A stretch of DNA of 64,000 nt from Puniceicoccales bacterium (GTDB taxonomy: Bacteria > Verrucomicrobiota > Verrucomicrobiia > Opitutales > JAIRLM01). The notes beneath the pieces are model-generated. The model saw nothing but the letters and a program-made list of their open reading frames with translations, was not told the DNA's origin and ran no database searches. The translations under genes were made by a program, and so were the position numbers. Shown in pieces: positions 16,932-27,487 of the stretch. The DNA lies in contig JAITKJ010000016.1 of the NCBI GenBank assembly GCA_031278455.1, positions 1-64,000 on the forward strand, given 5' to 3'. Within the stretch, counting starts at the first letter, position 1, and every line of letters starts with the position of its first letter.

Positions 16932-19100
16932 ATGGCATACACCACAAGGGCTAGTATGGAAACACTGAAAAACATCGAGTCGTGGCTCCCAATTGGAGCC
17001 ACGCGGACGGAGGCGCAGGTTCGAGAGCAGGTTTTTGCCATCTTGGCCGATTGCGGAAAAATGACCGGAGAATACGGAGCTGCGGAGGCAGATCGGTTGG
17101 CGGCGGCGGTCTTTGTTGAGTTGCGAAAAAGTGTTGATGGGAAAACTATGGAAGTCATAGAGCGCGTGCTCTTGCGTTCTCCGTACCATCTGACCGCGCG
17201 TACGTTCATCATTGCCAGGGACCGAGAAGCCCGGAAGTCGGAAACCGCCCATTTGGCTGATGTTCAAAGGGTTAATGAATATTTATCCCGCGCCGATTGG
17301 AAGGTGAAGGAAAACAGCAACATGACCTACTCCCTCCAGGGGCTAAACCACTATTTGTCTGGGTTGATGAGTCAAAACTATTGGCTTTACGAGGTTTACG
17401 ATGAACGCATCCGCGAAGCACACCAATCAGGGGCCATGCACATCCACGACCTTGGACAAATCTCCGTTTACTGCGTGGGCTGGGACCTGGGGGATTTACT
17501 TCAACGTGGCTTTTGTGGCGTGGCCGGAAAATTAGAGGCTGCTCCGCCGCGACACTTGCGAACAGCTCTGGGACAGATCGTTAATTTTTTCTACACCCTT
17601 CAGGGCGAGGCCGCTGGAGCGCAGGCGTTTTCAAACTTTGACACGCTCCTGGCACCGTTTATTCGCTATGACTACCTGGATTTTGGCGCGGTAAAACAGG
17701 CTTTGCAGGAGTTTATTTTCAGCGTGAACGTACCAACGCGGGTCGGATTTCAAACGCCATTTACCAACATCACTCTCGATTTGTTTTGTCCCAAGCACCT
17801 GGCAAATGAACCGGTGATTATCGGCGGCGAGCCGCAGGGCAAGCCTTACAGCGACTTTCAGGAGGAGATGAACATTTTCAATCGGGCACTCTTCGAGGTG
17901 TTGATTGCCGGAGACGCAAAGGGCCGCGTGCTCACTTTTCCCATTCCAACGATAAACATCACGAGCGATTTTGACTGGGACAATCCCAACCTTCTCGGTC
18001 TCTGGGAAATGACGGGAAAATATGGGATTCCCTATTTTTCTAATTTTGTGAACTCGGACATGTCTCCGGAAGACTGCCGGTCCATGTGCTGCCGCCTGCG
18101 CATCGACAATACCCAACTGGAACGGCGTGGTGGTGGCCTGTTTGGTGCAAATCCACTGACCGGAAGCGTAGGCGTGGTCACACTTAATCTGCCACGCTTG
18201 GGACACCTGGCAAAAACCGAGGAAGACTTTTTCTTGCGCCTGGGGAATCTCATGGACATTGCCCGGGATAGCTTAGAAATAAAGCGGCGCCGCCTGGAAG
18301 AGCTTACCGAATCCAACCTCTACCCATACACGACGTTTTACCTGGACCATATCCACGCACGCTTTGGCGCCTACTGGAAGAATCATTTTTCCACCATCGG
18401 ACTCGTGGGAATGAACGAGGCCTGCATCAATTTGCTCGGAGAAAATATCTGCGGAAAATCGGGAAAGGCGTTTGCCGTCCGCGTTTTGGACTTCATGCGC
18501 CAGCGAATTCTCGGCTACCAACGAGCAACTGGGAACCACTACAACTTGGAAGCCACGCCGGCGGAAGGAACGTCCTTTCGCCTGGCCCGGAAGGATCGGG
18601 TAGAATTTCCGGACATTCGCACGGCGAACGATTCGAATCCATCCGGGCAAAACTCGGCCCCATATTATACCAATTCGGTTCACGTACCAGTGGACGTCAC
18701 GGACGACATTTTTGAGGTTCTGGACCACCAGGACATGTTGCAAACAAAGTTTACCGGTGGAACCGTGGTACATCTCTTTCTTGGCGAATGTATTACCGAC
18801 CTATCCGTGGTGAAAAACCTCGTCCGCAAAATCACGACTAATTACCATCTGCCCTATTTTTCACTGACGCCCACGTTTTCCGTTTGTCCAGCCCATGGTT
18901 ATCTGGCTGGCGAACGGAGCAAGTGTCCTCATTGCGATGCAACCTGCGAAATCTATTCCCGCATCGTCGGATACTTGCGCCCAGTCCAGCAGTGGAATGA
19001 TGGAAAACAGAGTGAGTTCAAACAGCGCAAGGCGGCGCATTTTCCGCAATCCTCTCCGCGCGCGGAGCAATGTGCTTGCTCGTACAAAACCGATGTTTAG
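16932..19100 (+). CDS. nrdD: Anaerobic ribonucleoside-triphosphate reductase
   Basis: MTYSLQGLNHYLSG, HIHDLG, FSVNVPTRVGFQTPFTNITLD, CPHCDATCEIYSRIVGYLRPVQQWNDGKQSEFKQR (zinc site and glycyl-radical region). Confidence 0.95.
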   Translation: MAYTTRASMETLKNIESWLPIGATRTEAQVREQVFAILADCGKMTGEYGAAEADRLAAAVFVELRKSVDGKTMEVIERVLLRSPYHLTARTFIIARDREARKSETAHLADVQRVNEYLSRADWKVKENSNMTYSLQGLNHYLSGLMSQNYWLYEVYDERIREAHQSGAMHIHDLGQISVYCVGWDLGDLLQRGFCGVAGKLEAAPPRHLRTALGQIVNFFYTLQGEAAGAQAFSNFDTLLAPFIRYDYLDFGAVKQALQEFIFSVNVPTRVGFQTPFTNITLDLFCPKHLANEPVIIGGEPQGKPYSDFQEEMNIFNRALFEVLIAGDAKGRVLTFPIPTINITSDFDWDNPNLLGLWEMTGKYGIPYFSNFVNSDMSPEDCRSMCCRLRIDNTQLERRGGGLFGANPLTGSVGVVTLNLPRLGHLAKTEEDFFLRLGNLMDIARDSLEIKRRRLEELTESNLYPYTTFYLDHIHARFGAYWKNHFSTIGLVGMNEACINLLGENICGKSGKAFAVRVLDFMRQRILGYQRATGNHYNLEATPAEGTSFRLARKDRVEFPDIRTANDSNPSGQNSAPYYTNSVHVPVDVTDDIFEVLDHQDMLQTKFTGGTVVHLFLGECITDLSVVKNLVRKITTNYHLPYFSLTPTFSVCPAHGYLAGERSKCPHCDATCEIYSRIVGYLRPVQQWNDGKQSEFKQRKAAHFPQSSPRAEQCACSYKTDV

Positions 19101-20475
19101 AGAGTGCCACAAAGTGCGCGTCCAACTTTATGATACCCTGTCCCGTTGCGTGAACACCCTGGAACCTTATGGGGAAAAGTTTGGATTTTATTGTTGTGGC
19201 CCAACGGTTTACAATTTTGCCCACATTGGAAATTTTCGAACCTTTCTGGCGGCGGACCTCCTGTGCCGTGTCCTCAAATTAGCGGGATATAATCCTTTCT
19301 ATGTGCGCAACATTACCGATGTGGACGATAAAACGATCGCCGGGGCGCAACAAAATGGTATTCCGCTACAAGAATTTACAGGCCATTGGAAAAATGCCTT
19401 CCGTGCCGATTGTCACACATTAGGTCTTCTCCAGCCCAACTGTGAACCAAGTGCCGTCGAACATATGGACGGACAAATGGCGCTAGTTCAAGCGCTTATC
19501 GAAAAAAATTTTGCCTACATCCGCGACGGATCCGTGTATTTTGACGTCTCCACGTGGAAAAATTACGGACGGCTTTCACGCCTCAAAGAAAGGGAACTAC
19601 GCCAAGTCGCAGAAATTTCTCCGGACAAAAAAGCTGTGGAAGACTTCGCCCTCTGGAAAGCACACAAACCGGCTGATGGGACGGTTTTTTGGGATAGTCC
19701 TTTTGGAAGAGGCCGACCGGGCTGGCATGTAGAATGTAGCGCTATGGCGTTGAAGTACTTGGGGAATAATTTTGGCGTCCACGGCGGCGGAATCGACCTA
19801 CTCTTTCCCCACCACGAAAACGAAATTGCCCAAAGTGAAGCGGCGACCGGGCAACCCTTTACGCGTCACTGGTTTCATGTGGCCCACCTTTGCGTAAACG
19901 GCGAAAAAATGTCCAAGAGTCTGGGTAATTTATATACGCTCGCGGATATCAAGCAAATGGGATATTCGCCCATGGAATTACGATATACGTTGCTCGCCGG
20001 GCACTACCGGCAACCGCTCAATTTCACCATGGAATCTCTCCATGCCTCGCGAAAAGCGCTGGCGCGGTTGGCACGTTTTGGCCGATGGCTACGAGAATTG
20101 GCCGGGATTGATGTCCTAATGGCCGCCGAATTTCGCTCATTCACATCCGCATGGGACGCACTGTGCGACGATTTGAATGTCCCAGAAGCACTTGGGCGAA
20201 TGTTTGCCCACGTGCACCAGCGCGAATCGGATCCACCAACTTCGGCCCAAGCGGCGGAGGAACTGGCAGAATGGCAGCGACTATTGTTTGCCCTTGGGAT
20301 TCGGCCAGAAGCGGAGGAAATTCCCGCGGAAATTGATCAACTGGCCCGAGCGCGGTCTGCCGCGCGAAAGGAAAAAAACTTCGCAAAGGCGGATGCCCTG
20401 CGGAGGCAAGTAGAAGACTTCGGTTGGACCGTCGAAGATACGGCTGATGGCTACAATTTACATAAAAAACGATAA
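19093..20475 (+). CDS. cysS: Cysteinyl-tRNA synthetase
   Basis: YCCGPTVYNFAHIGNFRTF, NITDVDDKTI, GRPGWHVECSAMA, GGIDLLFPHHENE, KMSKSLGN; 8 nt overlap with nrdD. Confidence 0.97.
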   Translation: MFRECHKVRVQLYDTLSRCVNTLEPYGEKFGFYCCGPTVYNFAHIGNFRTFLAADLLCRVLKLAGYNPFYVRNITDVDDKTIAGAQQNGIPLQEFTGHWKNAFRADCHTLGLLQPNCEPSAVEHMDGQMALVQALIEKNFAYIRDGSVYFDVSTWKNYGRLSRLKERELRQVAEISPDKKAVEDFALWKAHKPADGTVFWDSPFGRGRPGWHVECSAMALKYLGNNFGVHGGGIDLLFPHHENEIAQSEAATGQPFTRHWFHVAHLCVNGEKMSKSLGNLYTLADIKQMGYSPMELRYTLLAGHYRQPLNFTMESLHASRKALARLARFGRWLRELAGIDVLMAAEFRSFTSAWDALCDDLNVPEALGRMFAHVHQRESDPPTSAQAAEELAEWQRLLFALGIRPEAEEIPAEIDQLARARSAARKEKNFAKADALRRQVEDFGWTVEDTADGYNLHKKR

Positions 20476-20492
20476 AAATACGTTTTTCGCGT

Positions 20493-21626
20493 TTATCCCC
20501 CCAAAACTAGGCGAGTGATATTAAGTGCTTCAACGGAAAAAATATAAAGAAATGCTGTAAGAAAAAACCAAGGCAGCACTCCGCCACGCCTCCGCCTAAC
20601 GGCTACGAGCGACGGGAGAATTCCGGCAATCAAATTAAGACAGATCCCGCCGGCGACCTCGAGCGCAGCGATAAAAATGCGCGCACAGCAAACGGCAACG
20701 ACCACAGGTATCACAACGACAAAAACCGCTTCCACCTTTTCATACCATGCGTGCCGGTGAAACACGTCCCGCAGTGCCCCACCAAGTGTTGCCGTAACTC
20801 CCAAAAGGGAGCTTCCGATGGCAAAAAAAGAAAACCACTGGCCAAAAATCGCAAAAAAAGATGAAGAAAATTTTTCCCTAAAAAGCAAAAAGACGGGAAC
20901 GCCTTCCGCTGCACCTTTTAAAAGCTCATCGGAGGTCAGCGCACGGAACGAAATGAACAGCACCAACACGTTAAAAAGCAGTGGTAATAATGTTCCGTAA
21001 AAGATAGCGCGGTTAATGCGCGTCCGATTAAAATCTAACTGCCGACAAACGATTGGAATGGCGCCTTGAAAACCGTAACTGCAAAATAAAATGGGCAGTG
21101 CCCGATTGGCCACCCAGCCATCACAGGACGCGAAAAGGTCGCCACCCTCGTGAAAAAAGGTAAGAAAAACCAATCCAAAAAATGTGACAATCAGCCCGAT
21201 GGTAAACCAACTCGCTATCTTGCTTAAAAACGCTGTCCCGCGCAATTGAAGAAAAATTGTAACAAGGACAGCGAAAAAAAGCGGCCAGAGGGATTTTCCA
21301 AAAACGCCAAAAACCGACCGAATCCCGCACCAGTAGGCAACCAGAAGGCAAAAAAATAGACTAAAAAAGGCAACGGAAAAGACGCCGAAACCTTTCTTGC
21401 CAAGTTCTTGGAAAAAAAATGTTGGCAAATCCCGTTGATGGCGGTCGCAAAAAAGTCCTGCGAACATCTGTCCCGCGCCGAGCGCCAAAACGTAAAGCGC
21501 TAAACAAGCAAACACGGACGCTGCAAAACCCGCATTACCCAAAACCAGCGGCAAACCTAAAACACCTGCACCAATGGCGTTCCCGGCGATAAAAAGAATG
21601 GCCAAAAACAACTTTGAGTCCTTCAT
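20493..21626 (-). CDS. Aromatic amino-acid permease (HAAAP family, TyrP/Mtr-like)
   Basis: MKDSKLFLAILFIAGNAIGAGVLGLPLVLGNAGF…, ~11 hydrophobic segments. Confidence 0.82.
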   Translation of the reverse strand: MKDSKLFLAILFIAGNAIGAGVLGLPLVLGNAGFAASVFACLALYVLALGAGQMFAGLFCDRHQRDLPTFFFQELGKKGFGVFSVAFFSLFFCLLVAYWCGIRSVFGVFGKSLWPLFFAVLVTIFLQLRGTAFLSKIASWFTIGLIVTFFGLVFLTFFHEGGDLFASCDGWVANRALPILFCSYGFQGAIPIVCRQLDFNRTRINRAIFYGTLLPLLFNVLVLFISFRALTSDELLKGAAEGVPVFLLFREKFSSSFFAIFGQWFSFFAIGSSLLGVTATLGGALRDVFHRHAWYEKVEAVFVVVIPVVVAVCCARIFIAALEVAGGICLNLIAGILPSLVAVRRRRGGVLPWFFLTAFLYIFSVEALNITRLVLGG

Positions 21627-21801
21627 AAGGTTTTTGATACCCCTACATGCGCTTTATTCAAACAAAATTTAGCAGTGGAGGGCTTTATAAAAATCTTTTT
21701 TATGCATTCGGCGGTGGCTTTTGGTTCTGCAACAGATGAATTGTTGGTCAAAAAATTTCCTTGCTATGGTAGGGAGATGCAATGAGGCTGGGTGCCTGTC
21801 A

Positions 21802-21878
21802 GCGCCCCTAGCCCAATTGGATAGAGCACCTGACTACGGATCAGGAGGTTACAGGTTCGACTCCTGTGGGGCGTGCCA
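21802..21878 (+). tRNA. tRNA-Arg (ACG)
   Basis: Cloverleaf: GCGCCCC…CCTGA-CTACGGA-TCAGG…ACAGG-TTCGACT-CCTGT GGGGCGT GCCA. Confidence 0.95.
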
Positions 21879-21885
21879 GTGTGTT

Positions 21886-21961
21886 GGGGTCGTAGCTCAG
21901 TCGGTAGAGCACCACAATGGCATTGTGGGGGTCAGGGGTTCGAATCCCCTCGGCTCCACCA
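21886..21961 (+). tRNA. tRNA-Ala (GGC)
   Basis: GGGGTCG TA GCTC…GAGC CCACA-ATGGCAT-TGTGG…GGGG-TTCGAAT-CCCC CGGCTCC ACCA. Confidence 0.95.
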
Positions 21962-22057
21962 AGATTGTGTGGCCGCGGAGTGGATAATGTTTGCCGTCCA
22001 TCTGGCATGAGTGCACGCCATGTCAGTTTTTTGAGTTGATTCTATATATGTGTTGGT

Positions 22058-22714
22058 TTGTGTGGAAAATGCGTGTTAAGCGAAGCTTCAGCCAAATCTA
22101 AAATAAAACTTCGATTCCTTGACCGCTTTCTGGTGCGGGTTCTGTCGTGGATTTTGTTTCTTTGGTGGAGAACTTTGCGCGTTTGCGCTGGAAAAACCTT
22201 TTGCGCGTTGTGTCGATCTGAGGATGCTCTTATTTTCGCACTTTGGCATCAGCACATTTTTCTTGCTGGATTAATCTATTGCTACTTCCGACGACCGCAC
22301 CTCAGCTGTGCAGTCATTAGCGCTTCTAGGGACGGTGAATGGCTTGCTGAACTTTTTCGACGGATTGGCATCTCGACCGTTCGTGGCTCCAGTCACCGCG
22401 GCGCCGTTAGTGTCTATAATGCTGCAGTCCGCGTGGTCTTAAATGGGAGCGATATCTGCATTACCCCCGATGGCCCACGGGGCCCAAAATGCCACTGCAA
22501 GCCTGGAGTTCCGCGTATTTGCAAAGAGACTGGCGCTCCCGTTTGTGTCGTTCGCATTCGGGAGCATTGCGCTATTTCCCTGAAGACATGGGACGCATTT
22601 AAGATTCCACTTCCGTTTTCCCGTGTTGATCTGACGGCATGCCTGATTACTCCTAGTAAATTGACAGGTCAAACGGAGGAGCAAAGCAGAATTATTGGAC
22701 GCCTGTTAAACTAG
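22058..22714 (+). CDS. DUF374 / lysophospholipid acyltransferase-like protein
   Basis: ALWHQHIFLAG, ISASRDGEWLAELFRRIGISTVRGSSHRGA, ICITPDGPRGPK. Confidence 0.85.
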   Translation: MCGKCVLSEASAKSKIKLRFLDRFLVRVLSWILFLWWRTLRVCAGKTFCALCRSEDALIFALWHQHIFLAGLIYCYFRRPHLSCAVISASRDGEWLAELFRRIGISTVRGSSHRGAVSVYNAAVRVVLNGSDICITPDGPRGPKCHCKPGVPRICKETGAPVCVVRIREHCAISLKTWDAFKIPLPFSRVDLTACLITPSKLTGQTEEQSRIIGRLLN

Positions 22715-22864
22715 CTCACACCGCGCTGCGCGCATCACGACGCACCTTAACCACACAAAGCATAAAGAACACATTGCCGCGATAATGAATCAAAAAGCTA
22801 CGCGGAAAGTCAAAAAATTGCGACACCAACTGGGCCACGCAACGATTTTGCTCGCTGCGCCACA

Positions 22865-23971
22865 TCAGGCGCGCTGGTAGTGATCCTTCAAAACGGTATA
22901 AGCCTCATTTATCATCTGAAACGTTGCCAGGGCATTCGGATCGCGATTTTTGTCTGGATGCCAAAACAAAGCAAGCCTGTGGAAAGTCCGCTGTATTTGG
23001 CGCCAATTGGTATTAGGCGGCAGGCCAAAAACAGTCAGCGCCTGTGCCAACCTATTATCTGCTGCGAGACCTCTTGTTGCGGCGCCTCCCGTTCTAGGCC
23101 GTTCGCGCCCGTGTGGGTTTGCGCCAAGGGGCGGAGGCATCGGAGGCGCCGCCCTCCGAGGCCTCCCCGGTATCGGAAAGATATTCTCCAACAGATCAGC
23201 ATCAAACATCCTCCATGCTACACTGGGACCTAAAAAGTTTCTCGCGCACAGTTCCGCATCCTTGCCATACCAAGTATAAGTCGCCTTTTTCCCGTCCTGT
23301 TGAACCGTAATCTCACAATATGAACCTGACTGCATTTTTGAATTGGTTCCAAGACCGGGCGCAACAGACTCGAGACCGAGCCCCGCGACAAAAGATCCAA
23401 ACCCTTCCACGAAGTCAGACAGGCCACCATTTGTCGAGCATTCCAAGGAACGGCGAAAAGAATGATTATCCGCGGCAAATTTTATGCCCAATGCTGCTCC
23501 TGGGCCACATGTCTCCATGCAGCTTGCGTCCGGCAGACGCTGAAAAGGCGTCTCACCAATTACCTGCACTGTCATCGCATCCCATTCCGGAAATGTTCCC
23601 TCAAGCGACAAACTTTTTACGGCTGTATCAGCTGTTTGCTCTTGTGGCCGGCCGGCATCAGAAAGCTTCAGCTGCGGCGACGCCGCACTCAATGGCGCCA
23701 AGGACAACCTTCCGTCAGTGTTTTTCAACTGCGGTGACGGCGGAGGTGTGCCATGCGCGCAGTACTCAACGAAATAATTAAACTGATTAGACACTAACAC
23801 AGGAAATTTACATAGGTTCACAAAAAATTCGCGCATGCAACGACGCGTCGCGTTTACTAACGAAGTAGTGCAGCGCAATAGAAGATCCCACGGCCACATG
23901 CCCCCATCCGAGTCTCGGTTGATTTTCAATGCGGCACACTCAACGGCGTGTGGTCTATAAGTAGTAATCAT
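22865..23971 (-). CDS. Large protein with C-terminal J-domain
   Basis: C-terminus AQALTVFGLPPNTNWRQIQRTFHRLALFWHPDKNRDPNALATFQMINEAYTVLKDHYQRA; Pro-rich linker; ~290 aa unrelated N-terminus. Confidence 0.85.
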   Translation of the reverse strand: MITTYRPHAVECAALKINRDSDGGMWPWDLLLRCTTSLVNATRRCMREFFVNLCKFPVLVSNQFNYFVEYCAHGTPPPSPQLKNTDGRLSLAPLSAASPQLKLSDAGRPQEQTADTAVKSLSLEGTFPEWDAMTVQVIGETPFQRLPDASCMETCGPGAALGIKFAADNHSFRRSLECSTNGGLSDFVEGFGSFVAGLGLESVAPGLGTNSKMQSGSYCEITVQQDGKKATYTWYGKDAELCARNFLGPSVAWRMFDADLLENIFPIPGRPRRAAPPMPPPLGANPHGRERPRTGGAATRGLAADNRLAQALTVFGLPPNTNWRQIQRTFHRLALFWHPDKNRDPNALATFQMINEAYTVLKDHYQRA

Positions 23972-24206
23972 GCGGATACAAGTTTGCGCATTTTAAGGCA
24001 TTGTCAAGCATTTACGCAGAAAAAACATTAAATCTTTGTAAATTAAGCCAAATTATTTAGATGGTACCTTTTGCGCGATATTAGGTGGATTGAGGCATTT
24101 TCACGCGTGAATTCTTTAAGTGTTGAGTTCGTTTGGGTGCTGAAATGCAATACATCAACGGCAATTTTTTTCACCAAAGCGTGCCATTGTGCTGAAAATT
24201 TCGATG

Positions 24207-25337
24207 TTATTCGGTTTGTTTTGACAAGTCGGACAGTAAATTTTCCCAAGTTTCCAGTCCTTTTATAATTTTTACGTGAATTCGTAGATAAAAAATAGGC
24301 AAAGCGCCAATTAAGTCGTTGGGCAAGCGTACCACGTCTTTTTCCGTGGTAATGAGCATTTCTGCCAGAAGGCCGGTGGACTTTTTGCAAATTTGGTCAA
24401 TTTCTTCGGAGGAAAAAGAATGGTGATCGGGAAATCGGTGATTACACAGCACGCACGCGCCAGCTGAGTTGATAAAGTCTTCAAAACTTTCTGGATTTGC
24501 GATACCGCTGAAAGTTGCCACGCGTTTTCCCTCCACGGCTTTCAGCGGCAGAAATGTCACGCCGTCTGGGCTTCGTAACTCACTGGTAACTAGGCAACTC
24601 TCCATGAGTGGCGCCCGAGCATATTTTTTTAGCAATAAATTAAGATTTTCATTCGATACGCTATTTGCACGAGTCAGAAGAATGTGCGTGGCTTTGCCCA
24701 TGGCAGAAATGGGTTCGCGCAAAACTCCCCGCGGTAGGAGATGGCCATTCCCAAAAGGATTTGGTTTATTTATGAGTAAAAGGGAAATCTGACTGCGCAG
24801 CCTCAGATACTGGAATCCATCATCGAGGATAAGTACATTACAGCCATAATTTTCTCGGGCCAGGAAAGCGGATTGCAACCGGTTTCCCCCGGAAATAACA
24901 ACCACATTCTCCAGGTTTTTGGCGAGCATAAATGGTTCATCACCGGCTTCTTCGGCTTTTAGCAGTATCCGTCGGCCATCGCTGACAACCCGCGGTTTTG
25001 ACCCGCTGAAAAGCCTGTGTTTGCTACCATAGCCACGACTGAGAATGGCCACCCGCCGTCCCCTTGCCGTCAATTCGCGGGCAAGATATTCCACAACTGG
25101 CGTTTTTCCCGTGCCGCCCACGGTGAGATTTCCCACGCAAATGACTGGACAATTTAGCCGTGCGGAGCGGAAAATTCCCAAATCGTATAGCAAGCGTCGG
25201 CAGGATACGGCCAATCTGAAGAAAAATGATAGGCAGAGTAAAGTGAAGCTGAACAAGCCCTTCCGCCGGTCAACAATAAGATTGGAGGCCCATGTCCGTA
25301 GATCGCGGTTGAGACGATGCCTCAGTTTTTGCCACAT
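24207..25337 (-). CDS. lpxK: Tetraacyldisaccharide 4'-kinase
   Basis: [58 protein letters not shown]. Confidence 0.93.
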   Translation of the reverse strand: MWQKLRHRLNRDLRTWASNLIVDRRKGLFSFTLLCLSFFFRLAVSCRRLLYDLGIFRSARLNCPVICVGNLTVGGTGKTPVVEYLARELTARGRRVAILSRGYGSKHRLFSGSKPRVVSDGRRILLKAEEAGDEPFMLAKNLENVVVISGGNRLQSAFLARENYGCNVLILDDGFQYLRLRSQISLLLINKPNPFGNGHLLPRGVLREPISAMGKATHILLTRANSVSNENLNLLLKKYARAPLMESCLVTSELRSPDGVTFLPLKAVEGKRVATFSGIANPESFEDFINSAGACVLCNHRFPDHHSFSSEEIDQICKKSTGLLAEMLITTEKDVVRLPNDLIGALPIFYLRIHVKIIKGLETWENLLSDLSKQTE

Positions 25338-25365
25338 GCAGGGTGTCCGAAATGCTTATCGAAAA

Positions 25366-26616
25366 TTAGTGTCTGTCAACGACACCCATGAAATCCCGAT
25401 TGCTTGCCGTTTTGTTCAGGCGATTTAGTAAACCTTCCATGGCTTCCTCCGTGGCCATTCCAACGAAAGAGCGGCGAAGCAATTGATTTAGCTGTAACTC
25501 CTTTGCGCCGAAAAGTAATTCCTCCCGGCGTGTGCTGGATGCGGGAATATTAATGGCGGGGAAAATACGTCGCTCGGCAAGCTTGCGGTCGAGGACGATT
25601 TCGCAGTTGCCAGTACCCTTAAATTCTTGGAAAATTGCCTCGTCCATGCGGCTTCCCGTTTCGACGAGCGCGGTTGCAATGATGGTCAAACTTCCAATTT
25701 CTTCAGTGTTACGTGCGAGGGAGAAAAGTTGCCGGGCCTTTTCCAATGCCTGCGGGTCCAATCCGCCGGTCATAGTCCTGCCCGTGCTACGACCAATGCT
25801 GTTGTTGAACGCCCGCGCCAAACGTGTCAAAGAGTCAAGGAGTAATACCACGTGGCGTCCAGCTTCCGCCAAATTTTCTGCCCGTGCAAATGCTAACTGG
25901 GCAATTTCAATGTGCGTTTTAATGGCTTCGTCGTTGGATGAAGCGAAAATTTCTGCCGGTGCGCTACGTTTAAAATCCGTGACTTCCTCCGGTCGCTCAT
26001 CCACCAGTAAAACTACCAGGTGGCAATCGTTGTGATTTTGGCGAATTCCATGGGCAATCTGCTGTAGCAAAATGGTTTTCCCCGTTTTCGGCGGCGCGAC
26101 GATTAAGCATCTTTGCCCATGTCCAATTGGAATAAAAAGGTCAATTATCCGCGTGGATAGCGGTGTCGCTCCTGTTTCCAAATTAAATGCTTTAGTCGGG
26201 GACGTTGTCGTTGCTCGTTGAAATGGCATGCAAACCCGCCGCTGATCCATGGGCAGTCCATCGACCGTATTTATATGTACTAAGCGTTTTTGTTGGGAAT
26301 TCTCAATATTTATCGCATCCCCAGCGATGTATTGTCCCGTACGCAATTTTAGTTTTTGCGCCAGGGGCAGCGGGACTGAAATATCACCGCCGGTTACCTT
26401 GCCGTTACGCGATAAATCCAATAACCGCGCGCCGATATTGCCGCTAGCCGCCCGAAAAAGGCCTTCAACGGGAAAGACACGATTGAGACTCTCCATAACT
26501 TCGCCGTTTCCATCACGGCACCGCGAATTTTTTTTATCAAGGCTTGAATTTTTGGGGATATAGCACGCGCGCAAAAAACCAAACGCACCAGCACGCAGCA
26601 CATTCCCGAAGCTCAC
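25366..26616 (-). CDS. rho: Transcription termination factor Rho (insertion in RNA-binding domain)
   Basis: [83 protein letters not shown]. Confidence 0.95.
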   Translation of the reverse strand: MSFGNVLRAGAFGFLRACYIPKNSSLDKKNSRCRDGNGEVMESLNRVFPVEGLFRAASGNIGARLLDLSRNGKVTGGDISVPLPLAQKLKLRTGQYIAGDAINIENSQQKRLVHINTVDGLPMDQRRVCMPFQRATTTSPTKAFNLETGATPLSTRIIDLFIPIGHGQRCLIVAPPKTGKTILLQQIAHGIRQNHNDCHLVVLLVDERPEEVTDFKRSAPAEIFASSNDEAIKTHIEIAQLAFARAENLAEAGRHVVLLLDSLTRLARAFNNSIGRSTGRTMTGGLDPQALEKARQLFSLARNTEEIGSLTIIATALVETGSRMDEAIFQEFKGTGNCEIVLDRKLAERRIFPAINIPASSTRREELLFGAKELQLNQLLRRSFVGMATEEAMEGLLNRLNKTASNRDFMGVVDRH

Positions 26617-26653
26617 GCTACGGGAACCAGGGCTTGAATTTTTTACCGAAACA

Positions 26654-27343
26654 TTAACGCAGCTCGTTCCTCAACTTGTTCAGCGCATCCTCTAACTCTT
26701 GACGTCCTTCTATTACCTTACCTTCGTCGATGAGCTTCAGCGCCGACTCGATGGCCCTCCGCGCATCATCTGGGCGATTTGCCTTGGCGAAACAGTCGGC
26801 CGCGTAATAGCACAACAGGGGATCCTCGAACATTTGCATGTAAAGTTCGTAAATTTTGACTGCCGCCTCAATGCCGTTTGTTTGCCATTCGCAAAGGGCG
26901 AGCATAATAAACGGCTGAATTTGGATCTCCTCGATAAACAATCGGACGATCACCGAGAACATGGCACTTGCCGCCTTGTAATCCCCGCTCTCATAGCTTT
27001 TCATGGCAATGCCACTGAGCGCTTTATAGTCGTTCTCGCTGAGCACGCCCTTCAGCGTTTGTTTTTCTGGTGGCTGATTCATCAAACCCGGCAACGCAGA
27101 GCGAACGCGATCAAAGGCGTCCTTGGCCTTACCGTTTTCATCGCGGTTGAGGAAAAAGTCCACACCATCCATGGCAACGGCTTCACCTTCCTCGAGAACC
27201 TTTTGAATTTCATGCTTCCGCCGTTCTTTGCGCATTTCCGGCGGCTCAAATTCGTTTGGCTGCTCTTCCTTGATTACCTCATCGGCCACTTTATCTGCGA
27301 TCTCTTCGAGCATTTCCTTCTGCTCTTGTGTCAATTGTGCCAT
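26654..27343 (-). CDS. Type III secretion chaperone, LcrH/SycD-like TPR protein
   Basis: TPR pattern LKGVLSENDYKALSGIAMKSYESGDYKAASAMFSVIVRL…FIMLALCEWQTNGIEAAVKIYELYMQMFEDPLLCYYAADCFAKANRPDDARRAIESALKLI, the LcrH/SycD layout. Confidence 0.72.
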   Translation of the reverse strand: MAQLTQEQKEMLEEIADKVADEVIKEEQPNEFEPPEMRKERRKHEIQKVLEEGEAVAMDGVDFFLNRDENGKAKDAFDRVRSALPGLMNQPPEKQTLKGVLSENDYKALSGIAMKSYESGDYKAASAMFSVIVRLFIEEIQIQPFIMLALCEWQTNGIEAAVKIYELYMQMFEDPLLCYYAADCFAKANRPDDARRAIESALKLIDEGKVIEGRQELEDALNKLRNELR

Positions 27344-27487
27344 AACCTATCCTTTTCTCTGGAAACCCCTTCCACCTTTAATACAAGTTTGTTTTCCAAA
27401 TCATGCAAAAAAGTTATTGAAATTTTTTTGTAAAAGAATTTGTGACGGTCGCAGTTCCCCATATCGGCCAACCACTTCTTGGAAAAA

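Noticed and set aside
20462-20495. AAAAACG…CGTTTTT palindrome after cysS as a bidirectional terminator
   Set aside because: Stem is A/T-rich and only 7 bp; not strong enough to annotate as a terminator
21721-21987. 88 aa ORF (…APLAQLDRAPDYGSGGYRFDSCGACQCVGVVAQSVEHHNG…)
   Set aside because: Classic spurious translation of tRNA genes (tRNA-Arg and tRNA-Ala)
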